Notes under the pieces: generated by a model
Seen by the model: the letters and a program-made list of their open reading frames with translations, nothing else
Told to the model about the DNA's origin: nothing
The model's database searches: none
Assembly (NCBI GenBank): GCA_910585075.1
Contig: CAJUED010000013.1
Coordinates: 1-64,000, forward strand
Length of the DNA: 64,000 nucleotides
Source: an uncultured Lachnospiraceae bacterium
GTDB taxonomy: Bacteria > Bacillota > Clostridia > Lachnospirales > Lachnospiraceae
Direction: 5' to 3'
Shown: positions 1 through 6,961 of the stretch, piece after piece
Layout: each line of letters starts with the position of its first letter
Position numbering within the stretch: position 1 is the first letter of the stretch
Program-made: the position numbers and the translations under genes

Positions 1-56
1 GCTTACAAAGTGTGAAACTCGGTTACAAAACGGGAAAGTTAGTTTACAATCGACCC
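1..56. mobile_element. Probable terminus of an IS21-type insertion sequence
   Basis: The first 56 bases do not encode the expected YggS residues. They carry three copies of a TTACA core, at 3-7, 23-27 and 44-48, spaced 20 and 21 bases apart. Multiple ~20-bp repeats inside the ends are typical of IS21-family (istA/istB) elements. The outer tip is probably near base 56, where the yggS coding sequence resumes. No transposase gene or target duplication is visible because the element body lies left of the window. Confidence 0.55.
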
Positions 57-357
57 TATGAATTAAAGCAACCTTATCAATGATATATTTTACTTTATTT
101 CTCTGCAAATGTCCAATCATGTGCCATTTGATGTCTTTCGGCATACACTCCCACTTTTGAGTCAGTTCCTGCACTTTATTTTCACCAAATTCCCTGCAGC
201 CCTGCTCATAGGCTTCCATCAGCATGGATACGGGTTTTGTTTTGCTCACGGCTATCAGTGTTACGTCTCCGGTATCCCGTGAGGCCTTCTCGCATGCTTT
301 TGCAATATTGCCGCGGACAAAATCAAGATTTTCACGGATAACATTCTGCTTGCTCAT
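1..357 (-). pseudogene. yggS: YggS-family PLP-binding protein, 3' part replaced at an insertion junction
   Basis: The frame starts at ATG 357 behind GGAGG (364-368) and stays open to the window edge (119 codons). Its first ~95 residues fit the YggS/YlmE/PROSC family, which keeps pyridoxal phosphate homeostasis. The PLP-lysine segment AVSKTKP and the segments FGENKVQEL and WHMIGHLQRNKVKYI are all present. After KVALIHRVD the family sequence stops, and the remaining ~20 residues are encoded by DNA that looks like the end of an insertion sequence. In related Clostridia this gene sits before sepF, so the break may separate sepF from its upstream promoter. The rest of the gene lies outside the window. 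The family call is firm; the interruption is inferred from the sequence change near base 56. Confidence 0.8.
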
Positions 358-500
358 AATCATCCTCCATGCGGCGCAACCGCCGCCTTTTTATAATATG
401 GCAGATTTTATGGTAAATAATCGTAACAGTTCGGGCCGGTCTGTGCATTTACGACGTAATAAATTGCGCATTCCGGCTCTTGAAAAGCCAAATATGAGAG

Positions 501-1892
501 CTAATAAATAAATTCATCATCTACCACAGTGGCTGCGTCCAGCACAATATAGTCATAAACATTAAGGCCGTACTGGGTATTGGATTTCACAATAGAATAC
601 TCCTCGTTCTGGCCCAATATATCAATCTGTTTAAAGTCTGCATATCCTTTGTTGATATTATATACGCCGGTAAGGCTTCCGCGTTTGCTTAAGGCCTCTT
701 TTTCTCCGGTCTCCGTCATGACAATGTAGTCTCCCACACGAAGTACCATGTCGTCCAGGTAATATTCCCTCTCCGTTTCACCGTAAATAGTGGTCTCAAT
801 AAATTCTGTTGTGGCAGTGCCGTCTTCATTGTAGGCTTCCCGCATAACACCGTAACCGTAATTATTGCCGCCCTGGGTAACATATTCCTTGGGCACAATA
901 AAAAACTCCTTTTCCACAATAGCTGAATTGGGAATTTTCAGCCCGGTCTCGTCCTCCAGTATCAGCTCAATATCAATAAAACGGTCTGTGCAGAAGGTTA
1001 CCATGGAATTGGTGAAAGTAAGCTTTACAAAAATATCCCCATCCACATTGGTGTAGCTGGATACTTCCCCCCAAGAGGTCTCCTGATTTTTCAAAAATTT
1101 TACTTCCACGAACTCTTTATCGAGGAGCTCGTCCGCCTTCTCACGGTCAGTCTGTATCACAATGGACCAGTCTTCATTTGTGGATATTTTGTAAACGGGC
1201 TGTCCCGCTTCCACCAGCTCATTGCTGATAAGCTGGGTCTTCTCGTAGGTTTTGGTGTCAAACAAATCAGCGGTGAACTGCTCTAATGTAAGCTCCTCGT
1301 ATCCGTCAACCGAGTAAATCAAAATTCCGGTAGAGGGGGCATTACAGAAAGAAATCAGTTCGGACAAGCCGGAACTGTTTATCTTATCTACATTTTCCAG
1401 AATGTTGGCGTTGGCCAGCTTTAATACCGTGCCCTTTACATTGTATTTAAAATCATAGACGGAGGAAAAGTATTCAGGGTCAAAGCTGTTTTTAAAACCG
1501 AGAATTTCCGTGCGCAGCTCATTTAAATCCCTGCCGGTCAATGTGGTGCTGTCGGTTTCCGTGTTGATGTAGTCCGCCAGTCTGCCTGATTCGTCTAAGG
1601 TGTAGACCAGATTCCCAACACCCACCCGTTCTCCCTCCCGGGCATAATAATTTACATAACCGGCCTTCTGGGCGTTTACAATTTCTTCATCCCGAAGGGC
1701 AATGCCCTTATAGATGTTATTGGAAGAAAGAGAACCCATTTTTACCTGGTGTCCCTCTATGTGCTTCTGGGTAAAATACATAAAGACACAGATGACAATA
1801 TAAACAAAAATCACCGCAAAAATAACCATACCGATATTAATGCGGAAAGGCCGTCTGTATTTGACTATCTTGTTATTTCTGTTATCTTCCAA
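501..1892 (-). CDS. HlyD-like membrane-anchored protein
   Basis: A 463-residue protein with a short basic cytoplasmic start, one membrane segment at about residues 20-40 (IGMVIFAVIFVYIVICVFMY) and a long outside part. The stretch after the anchor (NAQKAGYVNYYAREGERVGVGNLVYTLD) resembles the biotinyl/lipoyl-like half of HlyD-type adaptors, and the C-terminal third looks like the beta-barrel part. No ABC transporter or outer-membrane partner lies next to it, so an export role is doubtful. Its neighbour is yggS, normally followed by sepF, so a cell-envelope or division role is possible (inference). A strong terminator sits upstream (1916-1941) and no promoter is visible between it and the ATG. 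The ribosome site is AAGGAG. Confidence 0.7.
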   Translation of the reverse strand: MEDNRNNKIVKYRRPFRINIGMVIFAVIFVYIVICVFMYFTQKHIEGHQVKMGSLSSNNIYKGIALRDEEIVNAQKAGYVNYYAREGERVGVGNLVYTLDESGRLADYINTETDSTTLTGRDLNELRTEILGFKNSFDPEYFSSVYDFKYNVKGTVLKLANANILENVDKINSSGLSELISFCNAPSTGILIYSVDGYEELTLEQFTADLFDTKTYEKTQLISNELVEAGQPVYKISTNEDWSIVIQTDREKADELLDKEFVEVKFLKNQETSWGEVSSYTNVDGDIFVKLTFTNSMVTFCTDRFIDIELILEDETGLKIPNSAIVEKEFFIVPKEYVTQGGNNYGYGVMREAYNEDGTATTEFIETTIYGETEREYYLDDMVLRVGDYIVMTETGEKEALSKRGSLTGVYNINKGYADFKQIDILGQNEEYSIVKSNTQYGLNVYDYIVLDAATVVDDEFIY

Positions 1893-1915
1893 CGACGACT
1901 CCTTTTGCTTTGCAG

Positions 1916-1941
1916 AAAAATCCCCCGGATGCCTCCGGGGG
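1916..1941 (-). terminator. Strong intrinsic terminator between the P-loop gene and the HlyD-like gene
   Basis: On the minus strand an 8-bp stem CCCCCGGA/TCCGGGGG with a 4-base loop is followed by five T. It lies 8 bases after the stop of the P-loop gene and 24 bases before the HlyD-like start. Because no promoter follows it, it may act as an attenuator for the downstream genes. Confidence 0.85.
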
Positions 1942-1949
1942 TATGTAAT

Positions 1950-2375
1950 TTATAAGGAAACAGTGACTTTATCTTTGATGGAAGCAGGAACCTGTGCTTC
2001 ATCAAGTGAAACGCTTAAGTAGAAATCAATATGGAAGGCTTTGCCCAATTTATCCAATTTTAAGACTACGGACTCCATCTCACTGCCCTCATCCTCCAGG
2101 CAGGCTATTTTTAAGAAATTGTCAACATAAACCTGTTCCAAATCATGATCCTGTGAAATAATGCCGCTGATAAAGCCAACGAATTCATCCGAATTTGTAA
2201 TCAGATAGGAAGATACATCAATCAGTCTGATTTTATTATTCAGCTCATACATATGCTTCGTGCTTTTATCCAGGTATACAATATTGCCGGATACGCTCTG
2301 TACCTGTCCGTTTACCTGATCTAACAAATGCTTGGTCTTGCCTTTTCCTTTATTTCCAACTATTAATTGAACCAT
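1950..2375 (-). CDS. Small P-loop protein of unknown function
   Basis: A 141-residue protein opening with MVQLIVGNKGKGKTKHLL, where GNKGKGKT is a Walker A loop. LEQVYVDNFL at about residues 85-95 could be the Walker B strand (hydrophobic run ending in Asp). It is too short for a full AAA or kinase fold, so it is probably a minimal P-loop NTPase. The start at 2375 is chosen over an upstream frame opening at 2408 because CAGGAGG (2384-2390) lies at the right distance. It has its own promoter (2444-2472) and terminator (1916-1941), so it looks monocistronic. It sits between carboxypeptidase and yggS-side genes, but nothing in it gives a function. Confidence 0.75.
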   Translation of the reverse strand: MVQLIVGNKGKGKTKHLLDQVNGQVQSVSGNIVYLDKSTKHMYELNNKIRLIDVSSYLITNSDEFVGFISGIISQDHDLEQVYVDNFLKIACLEDEGSEMESVVLKLDKLGKAFHIDFYLSVSLDEAQVPASIKDKVTVSL

Positions 2376-2443
2376 TGGTAATACCTCCTGAAGTATATTG
2401 GCTTGCACATAATGATAAGTAAACTTATGTTACGCATAAATTT

Positions 2444-2472
2444 ATTATAAGTGATTACTAAATAAAAAACAA
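2444..2472 (-). promoter_or_regulatory. Sigma-A promoter for the P-loop gene
   Basis: On the minus strand: -35 TTGTTT (2472-2467), a 17-base spacer and a perfect -10 TATAAT (2449-2444), about 70 bases before the ATG at 2375. Confidence 0.65.
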
Positions 2473-2492
2473 CTGTTAATTATGAAACCCTG

Positions 2493-3503
2493 CTACTTAT
2501 TAATTTCTCCAAGCAGAGCCGTCATTTGAGAGTAGAGGAAATCTCCTCCGTCCGCGCGCATGATCACGGATATATAGGGATTGCTTCCGGAATCCCGGGA
2601 TAATAGGATCAGACAGTGTCCCGCCGCGTTTGTGGTGCCGGTTTTCCCTCCGATTACCGTGACGCCTCCCGGCGTTTCCGCAGTTCCCTGCATGTAACGG
2701 TTGGTACTTGATACTGAAACTTCTTTGGACGCCCCGTTTTTGTCCGTATAGACTGTGGTATAGGAATCCATGTGAATGATTTCAGTAAAAGCAGAATAAT
2801 TGATTGCGGCGTTCATGATAAGGTACATATCATAGACTGTGGTATAGTGCTCCTCATCAGGAAGGCCGTGGGGATTGGTAAAATGTGTGTTGGTGGCGCC
2901 AAGCGCCAAAGCCTCCTCATTCATCAGCTCCGCGAAAGCTTCCACCGAACCGGAAATACCCTCGGCAATCATTACAGCCGCATCATTGGCTGAATTGATG
3001 AGCAAAAGATGCAGTGCCTGATCCAAGGTCATTTGATCCCCTTCCCGTATACCGCAGACCTGCGCGCCGGCTTCCAGATTCCTTACATTGGCGGAAGCAG
3101 TGAGCATCAAATCCCCTGAGCTGTGTTTTAAGGCAACCAGTGCGGTCATAACCTTGGTAAGACTGGCCGGGTAGAGTTTTTCATGGACATTTTTTGCATA
3201 AAGAGCTTCTCTGTCCTTCAAATCAAAAAGTCCCGCTGCTGCCGCATTTGACATGTCTACGGAAGCAGAGCCCATGTTGGAGTCTACCACACACAGATCT
3301 TCTGCAAAAGGGGCCGCAGTCCCTCTCTCATCCTCCAGATTAACGATGCGGAAACTGCTCACCTCACTGTCTGCCGTATAGGGCATGGCATACCCTGCTT
3401 GTCCGCAGCCGGTAAGGCAAAATGGAATAAGACAGAAAACACAGGTCAGTCTTTGGATAAATGCTTTTCTTTTTTGATGATTTTTTCTATCTGTACATTT
3501 CAC
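2493..3503 (-). CDS. D-alanyl-D-alanine carboxypeptidase, lipoprotein (peptidase S11)
   Basis: A 336-residue low-molecular-mass penicillin-binding protein that trims the terminal D-Ala of peptidoglycan stem peptides. All three active-site motifs are visible: SLTK (in LYPASLTKVMTALVAL), SAN (in LLINSANDAAVMIAE) and KTGT (in IGGKTGTTNAAGHC). The N-terminus is basic then hydrophobic and ends in LTGC, a lipobox, so the enzyme is probably lipid-anchored outside the membrane. It is shorter than classical DacA/DacF (~380-400) and seems to lack the C-terminal beta domain. The start overlaps the end of mgsA by 17 bases, which suggests translational coupling and joint expression from the mgsA promoter. 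Confidence 0.9.
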   Translation of the reverse strand: MKCTDRKNHQKRKAFIQRLTCVFCLIPFCLTGCGQAGYAMPYTADSEVSSFRIVNLEDERGTAAPFAEDLCVVDSNMGSASVDMSNAAAAGLFDLKDREALYAKNVHEKLYPASLTKVMTALVALKHSSGDLMLTASANVRNLEAGAQVCGIREGDQMTLDQALHLLLINSANDAAVMIAEGISGSVEAFAELMNEEALALGATNTHFTNPHGLPDEEHYTTVYDMYLIMNAAINYSAFTEIIHMDSYTTVYTDKNGASKEVSVSSTNRYMQGTAETPGGVTVIGGKTGTTNAAGHCLILLSRDSGSNPYISVIMRADGGDFLYSQMTALLGEINK

Positions 3504-3882
3504 GCCACTCTAAATCTCCTCTGTCAAGGGCTTTAACTAACAGCTCTGCGGTGGCAAGGTTGGTTGCCATTGGAATATTGTACATATCACAGAGCTTTAC
3601 CACATTATTGACATCCGGTTCGTTTGATTTGGGAGTTAACGGGTCGCGCAGGAATATGACCAAATCCACCTCATTATGTTCAATCTGCGCTCCAATCTGC
3701 TGCTCTCCTCCCAAATGTCCGGCGAGAAATTTGCGGATGTTTAAATTTGTAACTTCCTCAACCAATCTGCCGGTGGTTCCTGTTGCACACAATTCATGCT
3801 TGCTTAATATCCCCCTGTAAGCAATGCAAAAATTCTGCATGAGCTTCTTTTTTGTATCGTGCGCTATTAACGCGATATTCAT
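3487..3882 (-). CDS. mgsA: Methylglyoxal synthase
   Basis: A 131-residue enzyme converting dihydroxyacetone phosphate to methylglyoxal and phosphate, a bypass of lower glycolysis used when phosphate is short. Full family length. Visible motifs: IALIAHDTKK at the start, ATGTTGRL (phosphate loop), GGEQQIGA with its preceding GHL, and the catalytic-Asp region VIFLRDPLTPK followed by the NNVVKLCDMYNIPMATN signature. GGAGG stands before the ATG. A sigma-A promoter overlaps the end of rodA, so it can be expressed apart from the rod-shape operon. Confidence 0.95.
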   Translation of the reverse strand: MNIALIAHDTKKKLMQNFCIAYRGILSKHELCATGTTGRLVEEVTNLNIRKFLAGHLGGEQQIGAQIEHNEVDLVIFLRDPLTPKSNEPDVNNVVKLCDMYNIPMATNLATAELLVKALDRGDLEWREMYR

Positions 3883-3945
3883 TTATACACCCCTCCTGAC
3901 GCATATATAATTAAACCCTTGTATTAATAATATATTAATATTTTT

Positions 3946-3974
3946 ATTATACATCATTTTTGCTGACATTGTAA
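3946..3974 (-). promoter_or_regulatory. Sigma-A promoter for mgsA and the carboxypeptidase gene
   Basis: On the minus strand: -35 TTACAA (3974-3969), a 17-base spacer and -10 TATAAT (3951-3946). It overlaps the stop region of rodA. An A/T-rich imperfect palindrome (about 3922-3942) follows in the leader. Confidence 0.6.
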
Positions 3975-5069
3975 CCCCACATTTAAAACAAATCCAATTC
4001 CGATAAAAGAACTTACCAGGGAGGTAAGCCCATAACTGACAAAGGGAAGGGGCAATCCTGTATTTGGAAGCAGATAGGTAACAACGCCTATGTTGATAAA
4101 GGCCTGAAAGCCTATCATGGCCCCGATTCCTGCGGCGATGATGGTTCCCGCTATATCCCTGGCTCGCCAGGCAATCATCATACACTCTATGCTGATTAAA
4201 AGTACAAGCACCACCACTGTGCAGGTGCCCACGAACCCAAATTCCTCTCCGATCACGGCAAAGATAAAATCCGTCTGCTGCTCCGCAATAAAGTCGGCAT
4301 TTTTTACGGAGCTTATCTCATTATTCTTGTATCCTTTCCCTGTTAACTGCCCTGAACCGATTGCCATAACGGAATATTCCTGCTGATATCCCAAAGAATT
4401 GGCAAATTCTTCCTTATTAAAAAAGGAAATAATCCTGTTGAGCTGATAAATATGCTCCTCGCTTATAATCTTCTGATCCGGCTGCATGATCAGATACATA
4501 AAGATAACAAAAGCAGGTATTCCTACCGCCAGCACACCGGCAATCACCTTCCAGCTGATTCCCCCTGTAAACATAATGACACAGAAAATCAGGCAGATGA
4601 CAATAGTGGTGGACAAATCGGGCTGCTTATAGACAAGAAAAGCAGGCAGCGCAAACAAAAGGCAGCTCATGGCTATATACTGAAAGGTATTCAGCTTTTC
4701 CTTATGCTTGTTAATAAATTGAGCAAAAAACAAAATGATAAAAATTTTAGCCAGCTCGGAAGGCTGGAATTGGATGCCGGCTATCCGCAGCCATCTCTGG
4801 GCTCCGCCGGCGTCTTTTCCCATTACAATAACCAAAACCAACAAAACAATATTAAAGACATACATAAGCCAGTATAAATTCAGAAGTACGGAATAATCAA
4901 ACAGGGATATCACCAGCATCAGAAATACCCCAAAGGCAAATCCCGCTATCTGTCTTGTCTGCAGCGCCGGCTCGGCACTGCCCACAGCTATAATTCCTAT
5001 AACAGCCAGGGCAATGACCAGGATTGCCAGCTTAAAATCATAATGTCGTATTTTATACTGTCTGAGCAT
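3954..5069 (-). CDS. rodA: RodA, SEDS-family peptidoglycan polymerase
   Basis: A 371-residue polytopic membrane protein of the SEDS family (RodA/FtsW/SpoVE) with about ten hydrophobic segments. These enzymes polymerise lipid II into glycan strands. Visible family landmarks: WLRIAGIQFQPSELAKI, the KQPDLSTT segment (the catalytic Asp region), FIFAVIGEEFGFVGT, and GLPLPFVSYGLTSLVSS near the end. The RodA assignment over FtsW rests on position beside mreBCD and the class B transpeptidase mrdA. It lies 14 bases after minE, so it appears to be the last gene of the mre-min operon. Confidence 0.9.
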   Translation of the reverse strand: MLRQYKIRHYDFKLAILVIALAVIGIIAVGSAEPALQTRQIAGFAFGVFLMLVISLFDYSVLLNLYWLMYVFNIVLLVLVIVMGKDAGGAQRWLRIAGIQFQPSELAKIFIILFFAQFINKHKEKLNTFQYIAMSCLLFALPAFLVYKQPDLSTTIVICLIFCVIMFTGGISWKVIAGVLAVGIPAFVIFMYLIMQPDQKIISEEHIYQLNRIISFFNKEEFANSLGYQQEYSVMAIGSGQLTGKGYKNNEISSVKNADFIAEQQTDFIFAVIGEEFGFVGTCTVVVLVLLISIECMMIAWRARDIAGTIIAAGIGAMIGFQAFINIGVVTYLLPNTGLPLPFVSYGLTSLVSSFIGIGFVLNVGLQCQQK

Positions 5070-5083
5070 TTTTCTAATCCACC

Positions 5084-5356
5084 TCAGTTTATATTCTTAT
5101 GTAAATCCAAAATAGGGATGTTGGCGTATAAGGTGGGCGTCTTATCACGTCCTTTGCTGTCCGTCTTGCTGATTTGGATTTCCATGCTTTCCGTATCAAT
5201 TTTCATGTATTTTGATATGACCTTGGCAATATCGGTCTTTATCATTTCCATCATTTCCGGAGAACAGTTGACTCTGTCGGAAATAAGCAGTATTTTTAAT
5301 CGGTCTTTTGCAACTTCCCTGGATTTTCTCCTGATAAAAAAATTCTTGATTTTCAT
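5084..5356 (-). CDS. minE: Cell division topological specificity factor MinE
   Basis: A 90-residue protein that drives MinD off the membrane and so makes the Min system oscillate. The basic N-terminus (MKIKNFFIRRKSREVAKDRLKI) corresponds to the membrane-targeting and anti-MinCD region. The middle and end (MMEMIKTDIAKVISKYMKID, then MEIQISK) match the dimerisation domain. The start at 5356 follows TTAGGAGG; the frame is open upstream but runs into minD. It lies 10 bases after the minD stop. Confidence 0.92.
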   Translation of the reverse strand: MKIKNFFIRRKSREVAKDRLKILLISDRVNCSPEMMEMIKTDIAKVISKYMKIDTESMEIQISKTDSKGRDKTPTLYANIPILDLHKNIN

Positions 5357-5366
5357 ACGCCACCTC

Positions 5367-6158
5367 CTAATTTTTGTGGAAAATACCTGACACTTTGGTC
5401 CAGAAAGAAACACCTTTTTCGAATTCCATAAAAGGAATTTCCTTTCCGGTTACCCGATAGCATATATTCTGATATGCTTTTCCTGCCAGCGTACCGTTCC
5501 CCACAAGAGGCTCGCCCTGATTGGTTGCAATCACCACATTTTCGTCATCCGGCACAATGCCGATAAGGCTGATGGCCAGAATGTCCACAACATCGGCGGC
5601 GCTCATCATATCCCCGCGCTTTACCATGTCGTATCGCAGTCTGTTGATGATCAAATCTATTTTACTGAAATTGTTGGCCTCCAAAATGCCGATAATTCGA
5701 TCCGCATCTCTGATGGCGGATACTTCCGGGGTGGTGACCACAAGGGCCCTGTCCGCACCTGCTATGGCATTTTTAAATCCCTGTTCAATGCCTGCAGGGC
5801 AGTCCAGTATGATATAATCAAACTGTTCCCGCAGCTGATTGACCATAAGGACCATCTGTTCGGGATTTACCGCCGTCTTATCCTTTGTCTGGGCGGAAGG
5901 CATGAGATAAAGATTAGGATGGCGTTTGTCCTTGATAAGAGCCTGTTTTACCCGGCACTTACCCTCCACCACATCTACAAGATTGTAAACAATCCTGTTC
6001 TCAAGTCCCATAACCACATCCAGATTGCGCAGACCGATATCCGTATCAATCAGCACAACTCTCTTACCCATTGCTGCCAAACCGGTTCCTACATTTGCAG
6101 ATGTGGTGGTTTTTCCCACACCGCCTTTCCCTGACGTGACGACAATTACTTCACTCAT
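5367..6158 (-). CDS. minD: Septum site-determining ATPase MinD
   Basis: A 263-residue ParA/MinD-type ATPase that binds the membrane as an ATP dimer and recruits MinC. It begins MSEVIVVTSGKGGVGKTTTS, containing the deviant Walker A KGGVGKTT; VLIDTDIGLRNLDVVMGLE and DYIILDCPAGIEQGF follow. The C-terminal tail (FMEFEKGVSFWTKVSGIFHKN) is a plausible amphipathic membrane helix. The start at 6158 is set by GGAGG at 6164-6168. Neighbours minC and minE complete the system. Confidence 0.96.
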   Translation of the reverse strand: MSEVIVVTSGKGGVGKTTTSANVGTGLAAMGKRVVLIDTDIGLRNLDVVMGLENRIVYNLVDVVEGKCRVKQALIKDKRHPNLYLMPSAQTKDKTAVNPEQMVLMVNQLREQFDYIILDCPAGIEQGFKNAIAGADRALVVTTPEVSAIRDADRIIGILEANNFSKIDLIINRLRYDMVKRGDMMSAADVVDILAISLIGIVPDDENVVIATNQGEPLVGNGTLAGKAYQNICYRVTGKEIPFMEFEKGVSFWTKVSGIFHKN

Positions 6159-6249
6159 ACATACCTCCATTTCCGCTGCGCGGTAATTTAATAAAATAAT
6201 TTATCGTCCCCTGAGAACCTGCCAGCCCGCATCATGTTTTATCCGGGGG

Positions 6250-6933
6250 TTATATTGGCAATTCGCTCAGTAATTCTTTTGTAAGAGATTCCATCACAAC
6301 TTCTTTATCTTTAATGTATGCAATTTTCGGCTGTACTTTAGGCCGTATGGGCCACTTTGAAGCTTTTTTGGCCCTGTATTTGAAATCACCGATTTTAAGT
6401 CTTTCAGGTGACATTTCAAGCGCTACCACATATCTTCCCGGACTTCCGTTTTCACCGGCATAAGCCTTGCCGTACAGGCCGCCAAGAATTATCACATCCC
6501 CGGCGGAAATGATTGTGGCGCCGGGATAAACATCCCCTAAAACCACAATACTTGATTCTGTCTCAAGGACCTGTCCGTTTTTCAGGGTCCCCCGGTAAAA
6601 CTGCCCTCCGCTGCAAAGCCCGCTCTCGTCATAGGGATTGATCTGTTCAAGGGCCCTTACAAAAATCTGATTGGTATCCTCATCCTCCTCACCTACCAGA
6701 CAGATAATGTCAAGCTGGGAGTTTTGGGCGATAGCGTCGAGGACCGCTTCCTCCTCCTTCGGAGATAAGTTTCTTCCTTTGATGGAAAGAGCCATCCTTG
6801 CATCTTTAAAAAAGCTGCTTGACTCCCGGAATTTATCTGCAATATCCGAAAGCAGACTGTCAAATGAAGGCTCCGGGTCTAAGTGCAGCACAATTCCGCT
6901 TGGGAAGCTTTTGATGATAACCGTATTTTTCAA
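6250..6933 (-). CDS. minC: Septum site-determining protein MinC
   Basis: A 227-residue FtsZ polymerisation inhibitor positioned by MinD. The N-terminal half is the variable MinC_N domain. The C-terminal half (from about residue 115) shows the right-handed beta-helix pattern typical of MinC_C: GQFYRGTLKNGQVLETES, VVLGDVYPGATIISAGDVIILG, LYGKAYAGENG. No good ATG is available; the best start is TTG 6933, behind AAAGGAG with a ~10-base spacer, giving MKNTVIIKSF. A longer frame reaching 7101 would run into mrdA. Confidence 0.88.
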   Translation of the reverse strand: MKNTVIIKSFPSGIVLHLDPEPSFDSLLSDIADKFRESSSFFKDARMALSIKGRNLSPKEEEAVLDAIAQNSQLDIICLVGEEDEDTNQIFVRALEQINPYDESGLCSGGQFYRGTLKNGQVLETESSIVVLGDVYPGATIISAGDVIILGGLYGKAYAGENGSPGRYVVALEMSPERLKIGDFKYRAKKASKWPIRPKVQPKIAYIKDKEVVMESLTKELLSELPI

Positions 6934-6961
6934 AATAACCTGTCTCCTTTCCTTGTAAGAA

